Below are positions 9,077-16,488 of a stretch of DNA of 20,580 nucleotides, one piece after another; position 1 is the stretch's first letter, and each line of letters begins with the position of its first letter. Under the pieces are notes generated by a model. That model was not told where the DNA came from, searched no databases, and was given only the letters and a program-made list of their open reading frames with translations. This stretch comes from Coemansia sp. RSA 1804. Lineage: Eukaryota > Kickxellomycota > Kickxellomycetes > Kickxellales > Kickxellaceae. Both the position numbers and the translations under genes were made by a program. The stretch is taken from NCBI GenBank assembly GCA_027578815.1, contig JANBTH010000327.1, positions 1 through 20,580 of the forward strand, given 5' to 3'.

Positions 9077-9661
9077 TCAGGCTTCTCCACTCTGACTGCG
9101 CTCCTGTCTGAACTTTTCGACCAGGGCGGCAATCTGCTCGACATTGGCCTCCATGTCATCAACAGTGTTACTCTCCAGCTCCAGCACAATATCATGGCTG
9201 TACGACTCCCTAGCCTCGTCCAGAACAACCTGCATGATCTCACACGAAATGTTTTCCTCGATCTTGTTAGGCAAGTACCCGCGGTCCTCCAGACGAGAGA
9301 AGAGTTTCTCAGTACTGGTGCGCAGAACAACAACGAGATCGAACCAGCGTTCGGGGAAGAAACCGCAAGTGTGGAAATCGACACATATCCCGCCGTCTGC
9401 CATCATGTCCTCCATCTTGTCCACCACCTTGTCCTCGTTCAGCCAGTAGGTGTCGTACTCGTCGTTGTATCCGTCGTGGAGCTTGAACTGCTTGACAAGG
9501 TCTCCGACGGTTACTTTCTCTAGCCCTGCGGCAGCGGCCACCATCTCAGCTGTGGTGGTTTTTCCTGTTCCTGGAGTACCCGTAATGAGGATGTTTGGGC
9601 TTGCTCTTCTGGCCATGCTCGGCGGCGGCGGTGTCTGCTGCTGTTCCTGGTCGCCACTCAT
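9077..9661 (-). CDS. FAP7: Adenylate kinase isoenzyme 6 / Fap7, 40S ribosome maturation ATPase
   Basis: A 194-residue P-loop kinase/ATPase. The Walker A motif GTPGTGKTTT is at 28-37. LHDGYNDEYDTYWLNEDKVV (61-80), VDFHTCGFFPERWFDLVVVL (94-113) and RLEDRGY (123-129) are close to fixed signatures of AK6/Fap7, and ENISCEIMQVVLDEA (136-150) follows the LID. Fap7 works with uS11 (Rps14) in the last cytoplasmic steps of 18S rRNA maturation and also shows adenylate kinase activity; it acts in nucleus and cytoplasm. Yeast Fap7 is 197 residues, so this is full length. I place the start at the first in-frame ATG, 9661, which adds a 15-residue Gln/Pro-rich leader; a second ATG at 9616 sits right before the kinase core and is an alternative. 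The gene diverges from BipA. Confidence 0.95.
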   Translation of the reverse strand: MSGDQEQQQTPPPPSMARRASPNILITGTPGTGKTTTAEMVAAAAGLEKVTVGDLVKQFKLHDGYNDEYDTYWLNEDKVVDKMEDMMADGGICVDFHTCGFFPERWFDLVVVLRTSTEKLFSRLEDRGYLPNKIEENISCEIMQVVLDEARESYSHDIVLELESNTVDDMEANVEQIAALVEKFRQERSQSGEA

Positions 9662-10083
9662 TCTGAACGCTTGTTTCGATATAAGAAGAAGAAAAAAAAA
9701 ACCCAGCGAAATAACAAAAATGGCTAAGAAAATAAAAGCAGCAGGACAAAGTAGATGGAGATTTTTTAGCTGTGGATTCAATCAGTGCATGAAATTTCCT
9801 GCGGTGATTAGAGCCAGGAAGAGGGATCAGATTAGAAATATTGCAGTAATAAAATAAAAAAAATAACAAAAAAAAAAGTAACATAGTAGATAACAAACAG
9901 TCGTGTTTGATCCCTCTTGCCTTAAGCCTGCCGTCTCTCTTTCCACCACAGAAACATTCCATATCATTTTTTCTTTTGCTCCTTCAACACATACTGCTGG
10001 ACTAGTACTGGTAGTAGTAGTAGTAGTAGCAACAACTAAAGTATACTCACATTCACACTCACATTAAAATTAGCTCAGTAAGC
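9662..10083. promoter_or_regulatory. Divergent AK6/BipA promoter region
   Basis: The 422 bp between two divergently oriented start codons must contain both promoters. The plus strand carries long A-rich tracts at about 9,690-9,702 and 9,850-9,880, typical of nucleosome-depleted poly(dA:dT) promoter DNA. No clear TATA box faces either gene. A GTA trinucleotide repeat lies near the BipA side. On the AK6 side a two-codon upstream frame (ATG CAC TGA, 9790-9782 on the minus strand) would sit in the leader if transcription starts beyond it. Confidence 0.6.
10011..10029. repeat. GTA trinucleotide microsatellite
   Basis: Six uninterrupted GTA units plus one base, about 55 bp before the BipA start. 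It lies in the probable promoter or 5' UTR and may vary in length between isolates. Confidence 0.9.
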
Positions 10084-12231
10084 ATGAGGCCGCTTATCCG
10101 AATTGCGGGAAGACGGCTGGCCCGGTCTTCACAGCCAGCAAAAGCAACAACAGCAGCAGCGTTTGCAGCAGGCAGCGTTTGCAGCATGCGCATCAGCACA
10201 AGCAGAGCGCAGGGTGTGCACACAGTGGCGTGTCGGACAGGCAGGACAGCTTCGCAGATGCTGATAGCCAAGAGAGGGGCCGGGATGCGTGCGTACTCGG
10301 CAGCGGCGGAGCAGAAGAGCGGAGAGACAGAGGAGGTGGATCTGGGAGCGATGGTGCCGATGGACCGGATCCGCAACATTGGGATAATTGCGCACGTTGA
10401 CCACGGGAAGACGACGCTAGTGGACTGCTTGCTGAAGCAGTCTGGCGCACTGTCAGGGTCAAGCGCAATGCAGGAGACACGTGTGATGGACTCCAATGCG
10501 CTGGAGAAGGAGCGCGGAATCACGATCTTGTCAAAGGTGACGTCGCTTGCATACAAGGGCCACCGTATCAATATTGTGGACACACCGGGACATGCGGATT
10601 TTGGCGGCGAGGTGGAGCGTATCCTGTCGATGGTTGACAGCGTGGTGCTGGTGGTGGATGCGACCGAGGGTCCGATGGCGCAGACCAAGTTTGTGCTGAC
10701 AAAGGCGTTGGCCCGCGGTCTGAGCCCGCTTGTGATACTGAACAAGGCAGATCGGCCCACGAGCCGCGCCGACGAGGTCGACTCGGAGCTGCTGGAGCTG
10801 TTCATGGCACTGGGCGCTTCCGACGCACAGACAGACTACAAGGTGATGTACGCATCGGCGAAGGAAGGCTGGTGCACACATGACGCCGCCGAGGCTGGGC
10901 GGTTGAGTGCGGGTGGAGCGGATGGCAGCATGGCGCCGCTGCTTGATGCAATTGTCCAGCAGGCACCGGCGCCGACAGGGCAGCGTGAGGACGCGCCGTT
11001 TGCGATGCTGGTGACACAGCTGGAAGCGAATTCGTATCTGGGCAAGTGCGTTCTGGGGCGTGTCAGCAGCGGAAAGGTGCGCGTGGGCGACCGCATCCGT
11101 GTGCTGGAGCCGGAGACTGGAACGGTGCGCGAGGAGGGCCGAGTGACACGCCTGTTTCTGCGCAGCGGCGTGCGGCAGGTGGAGATGGCGGAGGCCGGCG
11201 CCGGCGACCTGGTGACACTGAGCGGCGTGCCAACGGCGGGAATCAACGCAACCGTTGCCAGTCCCGAAGTGGAGGAGCCGCTGGGCTTTGTGCCGATTGA
11301 TCCGCCGACGATTTCGGTGACGTTTTCGGTCAACGACTCGCCGCTGGCTGGACGCGAGGGCTCGCAGCTGACGTCGGGCATGATCCGCGCGCGGCTGCTT
11401 CGCGAGGCCGAGACCAACGTTGCGCTGCAGATCCGCGACTCCGGCAAGTCCGAGGCACTGGAGGTGCGTGGGCGCGGCGAACTGCAGCTGTCGGTTCTAA
11501 TTGAGACTATGCGGCGCGAGGGCTTTGAGCTTTCGGTGACGCCGCCGCGTGTGCTGATGCGCCGCGACGCCGGCAACATTCTTGAGCCGTTTGAGGAGAT
11601 CACAATTGACGTCGACCACGGCGCATCGGGCGTGGTCATCGAGAAGCTGACCAAGCGCAAGGGCGAGCTCAAGTCGTTCTCAGATGTTGCCGACAAGGCA
11701 CGCATGGTGTTCCATATTCCCACGCGTGGCCTTCTGGGATACATGTCCGAGTTCAAGAACGACACGCACGGGTCCGGCGTCATCAACCACGCCTTCCTCC
11801 GCTACGACGCCTACGCCGGCCCGCTGGAGAAGACTCGCAAGGCCAGCATGGTTAGTATGGCTGCTGGCACTGCCACCGCCTACGCCCTCAACATGATCGA
11901 ACCGCGCGGCCGTCTGTTTGTGCGCAATGGTGAAGCTGTCTATCCGGGCATGGTTGTTGGCGAGCTTAGCAAGGACGGCGGCGACCTCGAGGTCAATCCA
12001 GCAAAGGCCAAGCAGCTCACCAACATCCGCGCCGCCGGAAAGGACGACACCATCCGTCTGGTTCCCGTTGCGCCCTGGTCGCTCGAGGAGGCCATTGCCT
12101 ACATTAACCCTGACGAGGCCATCGAGGTCACTCCTTCCACCATCCGTCTGCGCAAGCAGATTCTCGATGCAAACAAGCGCAAGCAGAACTCGCGCAAGCG
12201 CGCCCCCGACGCCGAGGACATGCTGGAGTGA
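10084..12231 (+). CDS. typA: BipA/TypA translational GTPase, probably mitochondrial
   Basis: A 715-residue translational GTPase of the BipA/TypA family (EF-G/LepA superfamily). The G motifs are intact: AHVDHGKT (103-110), GIT (145-147), DTPGH (166-170), NKAD (220-223) and SAK (258-260). Elongation-factor-like domains II and III follow. The C-terminal BipA-specific region is clear: IPTRGLLGYMSEF, then GTATAYALNMIEPRGRLFV, NPAKAKQLTNIRAAGKDD and EVTPSTIRLRKQIL. Bacterial BipA is about 607 residues; the extra length is an N-terminal extension of about 95 residues with many Arg, Ser and Ala and almost no acids before 76, as in a mitochondrial targeting sequence. BipA binds 70S ribosomes and supports 50S assembly, so I infer a role on the mitochondrial ribosome. 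Baker's yeast has no equivalent. The ATG at 10084 is the natural start. Confidence 0.92.
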   Translation: MRPLIRIAGRRLARSSQPAKATTAAAFAAGSVCSMRISTSRAQGVHTVACRTGRTASQMLIAKRGAGMRAYSAAAEQKSGETEEVDLGAMVPMDRIRNIGIIAHVDHGKTTLVDCLLKQSGALSGSSAMQETRVMDSNALEKERGITILSKVTSLAYKGHRINIVDTPGHADFGGEVERILSMVDSVVLVVDATEGPMAQTKFVLTKALARGLSPLVILNKADRPTSRADEVDSELLELFMALGASDAQTDYKVMYASAKEGWCTHDAAEAGRLSAGGADGSMAPLLDAIVQQAPAPTGQREDAPFAMLVTQLEANSYLGKCVLGRVSSGKVRVGDRIRVLEPETGTVREEGRVTRLFLRSGVRQVEMAEAGAGDLVTLSGVPTAGINATVASPEVEEPLGFVPIDPPTISVTFSVNDSPLAGREGSQLTSGMIRARLLREAETNVALQIRDSGKSEALEVRGRGELQLSVLIETMRREGFELSVTPPRVLMRRDAGNILEPFEEITIDVDHGASGVVIEKLTKRKGELKSFSDVADKARMVFHIPTRGLLGYMSEFKNDTHGSGVINHAFLRYDAYAGPLEKTRKASMVSMAAGTATAYALNMIEPRGRLFVRNGEAVYPGMVVGELSKDGGDLEVNPAKAKQLTNIRAAGKDDTIRLVPVAPWSLEEAIAYINPDEAIEVTPSTIRLRKQILDANKRKQNSRKRAPDAEDMLE

Positions 12232-12441
12232 TCCGATCCGTTCCAGGGCTTGCCTTCCTAGATTGATTTTCTGTTTTGGTTCTGTCTGACCTTGCCCACA
12301 ACCCGCTCTGTTTTCCAATCATAAGCTACGTGTGTACATTAGTTATCTCCGTCTGCTGCTGTGAAATATATCTAATGAGGTATGATCCGCTCTGCTCTGC
12401 TCCCACCGTTCTTTATTGACTTGCTTTGAATTGCGCCAAGC
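12232..12441. other. Short BipA-TRM13 spacer
   Basis: These 210 bp separate the BipA stop from the TRM13 start on the same strand, leaving little room for a terminator region plus a promoter. The composition is T- and CT-rich. I see no TATA box, RNA gene or further frame of note. Confidence 0.5.
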
Positions 12442-14046
12442 ATGATGACCACACCTGGCCATGATGCAAATGTTCCTGCCGCTGGCCGCTGCCACCATTA
12501 CGTGTCCAACAAGCGTCGATTCTGTCCGCTCACAACCAGGCCTGGTGCCACGTATTGCCGAGAGCATGTCGCCATTCACAACAGTGGCAATGGCAATGGC
12601 AGTTCAGATAACATATCTACTGATGGCTCGCGCCGCGTGCTCTGTCCGTACGATACGTCGCACTCGGTAGAACTCAACAGCCTTGCCACCCACATGCGAT
12701 CGCGCTGCAATGCCCGTCCGCCAGACACCGCTCCGCCCTACCTCCGTCCAGACTGCAATGTGGTCTCTTTGCCTCCAGGATACGACCGCTCAGATGCTGC
12801 TCGTGCAATGCTGTCAAATACCCTGTGGGGCGATGAGGGGCTTGCGTGCTCCGATCCGCGCCTGGTGGTCAAACCCGGAGAACTTGTTTACCCGAACGAT
12901 GCCGCTCAGAGCACGCAGACAAAGCTAGACACACTGGATACCCGCTCTGTTGCACGTGCCCTGAAACCTGTGGTTGAGCTGTACTTGCGTCAGACGCTGC
13001 CTAATGCAGGTCGTCTTGAGTTAGATCGAAAGGCGCTGGCTGAGCTGCTGGACATGGTTGATCTGGCGGGCGATTTTCGGTCTGATCCCCGATCTCACCC
13101 AGTGCTTGACAGCAGCCAGAGCATGGCAAAAACAAAGCACGCCAGACACGCTGTGCAGCAGTCCTCACTTCTTGGCCATCTGGACGCCCTCGGATGCCTG
13201 GATCCACAAAAGTACGCGTTTGTCGAGTTTGGTGCAGGCAAGGGCGAGCTTTCAGTCCACCTCCACGCTGCACTAGCTGACAACCCTACCATCATTCTCG
13301 TCGACCGCAAGAACTTTCGCCAAAAGTTTAATGTAGACAAGACCGACGAAGACAGCACCACCACCGCGACCACTGAAAGTAACTCCTCATTTTCCCGTCG
13401 CCAGTTCACGCGCATCTACATTGACATCCGCGACCTCGACCTGTCAAGGGTTCCTGAGCTCCAAGGAGCGGTTGATCCGACGACTGGGATGCCTGCACTG
13501 CGTCCCGTTGTCGCCTACTCTAAGCACTTGTGTGGTGCTGCCACCGATCTGACTCTCCGCTGCCTGAAAAGATACGAGGATGCAGGTGGCTCCGTGGCGG
13601 CCATTGCCATTGCTCTTTGCTGCCACCACCGCTGCAGGTACTCTACATATGCTGACCCCGAATATTTGACTAAAACCCTTGCGCCTTCTGCGGATGCCAG
13701 CAGTAGTCGTGATGGCTGTAGCGTCAAGTGGAACGAGTCGCATTGCAAAGCTTTCCGGCAAATCGCTGCAATGTCCAGCTGGGCTATAAACGCCCCGCCT
13801 CCGCCTCCGCCGTCCGAACCGTCTGGCGACCTTAGTGGGCAGCCGCTCCGTCTGGGCCTCACCTTCGCCCAGCGTGTGCGCGCTGGTCATGCTGCAAAGC
13901 GAGTCTTCGATCTTGGCAGGGTTCACTACGTACGCACGGCTCTGGGCATGTCCAACGCTGAGCTTGTCTACTTTAACTCCCGCTCAACATCGCCCGAGAA
14001 CCTTGTTCTTGTTGGCGCCAAAATACCACTGCCGCTATCCTTATAA
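12442..14046 (+). CDS. TRM13: tRNA 2'-O-methyltransferase TRM13
   Basis: A 534-residue enzyme that 2'-O-methylates position 4 of the acceptor stem of certain tRNAs using S-adenosylmethionine. The N-terminus holds two zinc fingers typical of TRM13: a CCCH-type finger (Cys17, Cys28, Cys39, His42) and a CHHC/U11-48K-type finger (Cys68, His74, His84, Cys89). The SAM-binding motif I is FVEFGAGKGELS (259-270), with the acidic strand end LVDRKNF near 286-292. YSKHLCGAATDLTLRCL (359-375) and ALCCHHRC (391-398) are diagnostic of the family. Yeast and human TRM13 are about 476-481 residues; the excess is Thr/Ser-rich (301-318) and Pro-rich (452-457) insertions. The gene begins ATGATG, so Met1 or Met2 may be used. 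It is in tandem with BipA upstream. The stop is followed directly by an in-frame ATG (see findings). Confidence 0.94.
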   Translation: MMTTPGHDANVPAAGRCHHYVSNKRRFCPLTTRPGATYCREHVAIHNSGNGNGSSDNISTDGSRRVLCPYDTSHSVELNSLATHMRSRCNARPPDTAPPYLRPDCNVVSLPPGYDRSDAARAMLSNTLWGDEGLACSDPRLVVKPGELVYPNDAAQSTQTKLDTLDTRSVARALKPVVELYLRQTLPNAGRLELDRKALAELLDMVDLAGDFRSDPRSHPVLDSSQSMAKTKHARHAVQQSSLLGHLDALGCLDPQKYAFVEFGAGKGELSVHLHAALADNPTIILVDRKNFRQKFNVDKTDEDSTTTATTESNSSFSRRQFTRIYIDIRDLDLSRVPELQGAVDPTTGMPALRPVVAYSKHLCGAATDLTLRCLKRYEDAGGSVAAIAIALCCHHRCRYSTYADPEYLTKTLAPSADASSSRDGCSVKWNESHCKAFRQIAAMSSWAINAPPPPPPSEPSGDLSGQPLRLGLTFAQRVRAGHAAKRVFDLGRVHYVRTALGMSNAELVYFNSRSTSPENLVLVGAKIPLPLSL

Positions 14047-14435
14047 ATGGCCCATTCTATTTATAGATGTTTGTTTTGCGCTGACATGTTATGTATTTCA
14101 CCATTCTCTTCTTCCATGTGGTCCCACATGCATAATTCCATCTCCGTTCTTGTCGTGTATGGTCTGCACAACCTCCAAACGACAAAGAGAGAAAGAAGGA
14201 AAGCTCAGGCGATCGTCGCCCGGTCCCTCTTTTCCAACATCTGCCTCGTCTCCCACATGGCACTGAGAAAACGAAAATCTGCTGCTGCAAGTCCTCAAAG
14301 ACTGGGATTGGGCGATCATTGGACCATTTGCACTTTTTTCCCCTTTAGAACCAGCTTGCATTGTTTCTGTAGCTTTCCGAAAGAGATAATATACTGTGAA
14401 GAAGAGGCTCGGAAGCTTGTTGCGGTCTCTTTCGA

Positions 14436-14521
14436 ATTGGCAGCGCGCTGGTTACAGCCAACCAGCACAGACAAGGAACAAGATGCTTCCGCACTGTATG
14501 CCTTTTGCTTGGGTTATATAA
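14436..14521 (+). promoter_or_regulatory. Core promoter: CCAAT, inverted repeat and TATA box
   Basis: An inverted CCAAT box (ATTGG, 14436-14440) is followed by a perfect 6-bp inverted repeat, CTGGTT at 14448-14453 and AACCAG at 14460-14465, separated by 6 bp. A TATA box (TTATATAA, 14514-14521) comes about 195 bp before the start codon. The order and spacing suit an RNA polymerase II promoter for the surface protein. The inverted repeat could be a dimeric activator site. Confidence 0.5.
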
Positions 14522-14540
14522 TCCATTCAACGCTTTTTCA

Positions 14541-14714
14541 TTGCCTTGCTTTCTCTTGATCTCGCCTTTTTTCTTCTTCTCGCTCTACCTTCTCTATCTT
14601 CCTTTCTTGTACGTCCGTCTCATTCATCCATCCATCTCTCCCCTCTACACTTGCCTTTCTTCTCTTCTCTCGCTCGCGTTATCTCCCTCCTCCCTTTCTT
14701 CCATTCCACTGACC
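14541..14714 (+). promoter_or_regulatory. Pyrimidine-rich, ATG-free leader
   Basis: The stretch between TATA box and start codon is almost all C and T on the plus strand and contains no ATG, ending in actgaccATG. Such CT-rich leaders are typical around transcription starts of strongly expressed fungal genes. This supports 14715 as the start codon. Confidence 0.6.
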
Positions 14715-15554
14715 ATGAAGCTCTACATCTCAGCACTGGCTCTTTGCGCTGCTCTGGCTGCGTCTGCTGCACACGCCCAGGAAATTAACCTTGGCGATGC
14801 GCTCGTTAACGACATTGGCGACGCCCTTGTCATCACCAACACCGCCAAGCCGGCACCAGCAGCCACGACGACTCCTGCTGCTGATGCTGCTGTCAATAGC
14901 TCGCCAGGACAGGTGGAAGAAGAATCGCCAGCAGCTTCCCCCACGCAAGCACAATCATTCAACAGTGCGGTTGCTGCTCCCGAGAAAGAGGCTGTTGTCA
15001 CTCCGGTCCAGAATACTGCCAACTCTGCTGTTTCCAATGATCCTGTTAGCGTAAACGGCGGCAATACGGTTGGCAAGGAAGATACTGCCTCTCCTTCCAC
15101 CCAGGTTGCCAACAACGACTCTGTCAAGGAATCCACTGGCAACGACATTGCCAAGGACACCACCAATGACGCCGCCGCCAACTCTGCCGACTCCAACGGT
15201 AGCCAGCAGAACAACGCAGCTGCAGACACCGCGGCAGACGAGAATAACGACACCCAGGCATTGACTGACCTTGCCGATGGTGCCACGACCGAAGACACCG
15301 GCGTCGATGTGTCTGTTCACATGGTTGTGGCCTCCAACGAAGAGAGCGAGCTCGGGAGCGATGACGACACTGACCTGGAGCTGGATTCCGAGGAAAGCAA
15401 CGCTAGCGGCAAGAACTCGGACGACGATCTCTCCAAGCACTCCAGCGATGAGGAGGAGACTCACACCAGTGGCGCCCCTGCTAACACCCTAGCTTCTGGC
15501 TTCTCATTATCCGCTGCCTTTGCTGCTGTTGTTATCTCCAGTGCTCTTTTCTGA
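14715..15554 (+). CDS. Secreted acidic Ser/Ala/Asp-rich protein, probably GPI-anchored
   Basis: A 279-residue protein that I do not recognise as a family member. It begins with a classic signal peptide, MKLYISALALCAALAASAAHA, with likely cleavage after Ala21 before QE. The mature part is low in complexity: rich in Ala, Thr, Asn, Ser and Asp, with several N-glycosylation sequons and many Ser/Thr for O-mannosylation. An acidic stretch near 210-260 alternates Asp/Glu with Ser, as in GSDDDTDLELDSEES. The C-terminus has a small-residue region (SGAPANTLASG) followed by a 17-residue hydrophobic tail with no charges, as in GPI-attachment signals. I infer a cell-wall or plasma-membrane surface protein. 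The promoter is the best formed in the window, which suggests high or regulated expression. There are no cysteines in the mature part and no enzyme motif. Confidence 0.75.
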   Translation: MKLYISALALCAALAASAAHAQEINLGDALVNDIGDALVITNTAKPAPAATTTPAADAAVNSSPGQVEEESPAASPTQAQSFNSAVAAPEKEAVVTPVQNTANSAVSNDPVSVNGGNTVGKEDTASPSTQVANNDSVKESTGNDIAKDTTNDAAANSADSNGSQQNNAAADTAADENNDTQALTDLADGATTEDTGVDVSVHMVVASNEESELGSDDDTDLELDSEESNASGKNSDDDLSKHSSDEEETHTSGAPANTLASGFSLSAAFAAVVISSALF

Positions 15555-16488
15555 TTTGGGCGGACCTTTCTCTTCTTAATTCTGCGTATGGTCTGTGTTT
15601 CCGTGTTGCTAATGTTCAATTTCATGCTCTTCTCCAAGTTTCTCTTGATCTTTGCTTTCGTTCTCTTTCTTGCCTATTTACACTCTTCCCTGCAGCAACA
15701 TTTAACAGCACTACTGCAGATTAATACAAATAGAATTAGCCACCCCATTTCCATACCAGTCAATGTCTTTTACTAAAAGTTACGTGTGCATCGACAATGT
15801 GTTGCAATTTTCACGCTGCTGGTTCAATATGATAAAAGTCACTGCAAGAACTCTTATATAAAAGTATTGCTTTCGGATCTTTAAAAGAATTTTCTTATAA
15901 CGCAGATTTCCATGTTTCATATATATTATCTTTTGTGTGTGTATTATAACATTCCTACTGCACCCGGGCTTAACCGCTTTATATATCTATAGACTCTCTA
16001 TTGTTCAATGGGCATTATTATATAATCTGGCTGGCTACATTACATAATCGAATTATAGAAAATGTACTTTTTGAAAATCCTTTTCAGCATATGAAAAAAA
16101 CATTACAAACTAAAGAAAGCATAGACATCCTAATACACTATTTTACGATGAAAATTAAATATCAAACGAAAAGCAAAACAACAAAAAACAAGAGAAAGGT
16201 GATTAAAGAGCGAAAAAAAAGAAGAGAACGAAGGTTAATTAGGAGCTAAAGTTTATAGAATTTCTGCTTGTCAAACGACATGAACAGAATTATTTTAAAA
16301 ATGTTCATTCTGGATCTTGCTGGGGCCTGAATAATGCTCTCTGGACCCCTTTAGGCAGCAGCAGCAGAAGTGGTAAGAAGCACCATAGCACTCCTTCCTT
16401 GGCAGGATTCTCAAAATGGCTTTACAGAAAAATAAAATAAAAACCAGCACAGCAAGCTCGGCGCATAGACGCAGACGGCTCAACGCAT
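15555..16488. other. AT-rich convergent spacer, no gene
   Basis: This 934-bp gap lies between converging genes. The left 200 bp is a T-rich 3' UTR of the surface protein; a 62-codon frame there (15588-15776) is hydrophobic only because the DNA is T-rich. From about 15,780 to 16,290 the DNA is markedly AT-rich, with many TATATA-like and A-tract runs and no credible frame. The rest is the 3' flank of the RasGEF gene. No tRNA or repeat is visible. Confidence 0.55.

Larger units (their letters stand above)
14047..14714. other. Spacer: TRM13 3' end and promoter of the surface protein
   Basis: These 668 bp hold the TRM13 3' UTR and a promoter annotated separately. A 171-codon plus-strand frame (14047-14559) starts at the base after the TRM13 stop. 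It has no recognisable domain, is rich in Cys, Ser and His, and runs through the downstream TATA box, so I do not call it a gene. No RNA gene is seen. Confidence 0.5.

Noticed and set aside
9662..9781. In-frame 40-residue extension of AK6 that would add a hydrophobic transmembrane-like helix.
   Set aside because: It has no ATG (only TTG), derives from a T-rich promoter tract, and AK6 proteins are soluble. The first ATG at 9661 gives the normal family length.
10836..11786. A 316-codon minus-strand open frame.
   Set aside because: It lies wholly within BipA on the opposite strand and is a Ser/Arg/Pro-rich shadow of GC-rich third positions.
15588..16249. Short hydrophobic or Lys-rich frames (62 and 82 codons) after the surface-protein gene.
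   Set aside because: Their composition simply reflects T-rich and A-rich DNA; there is no domain or promoter evidence.
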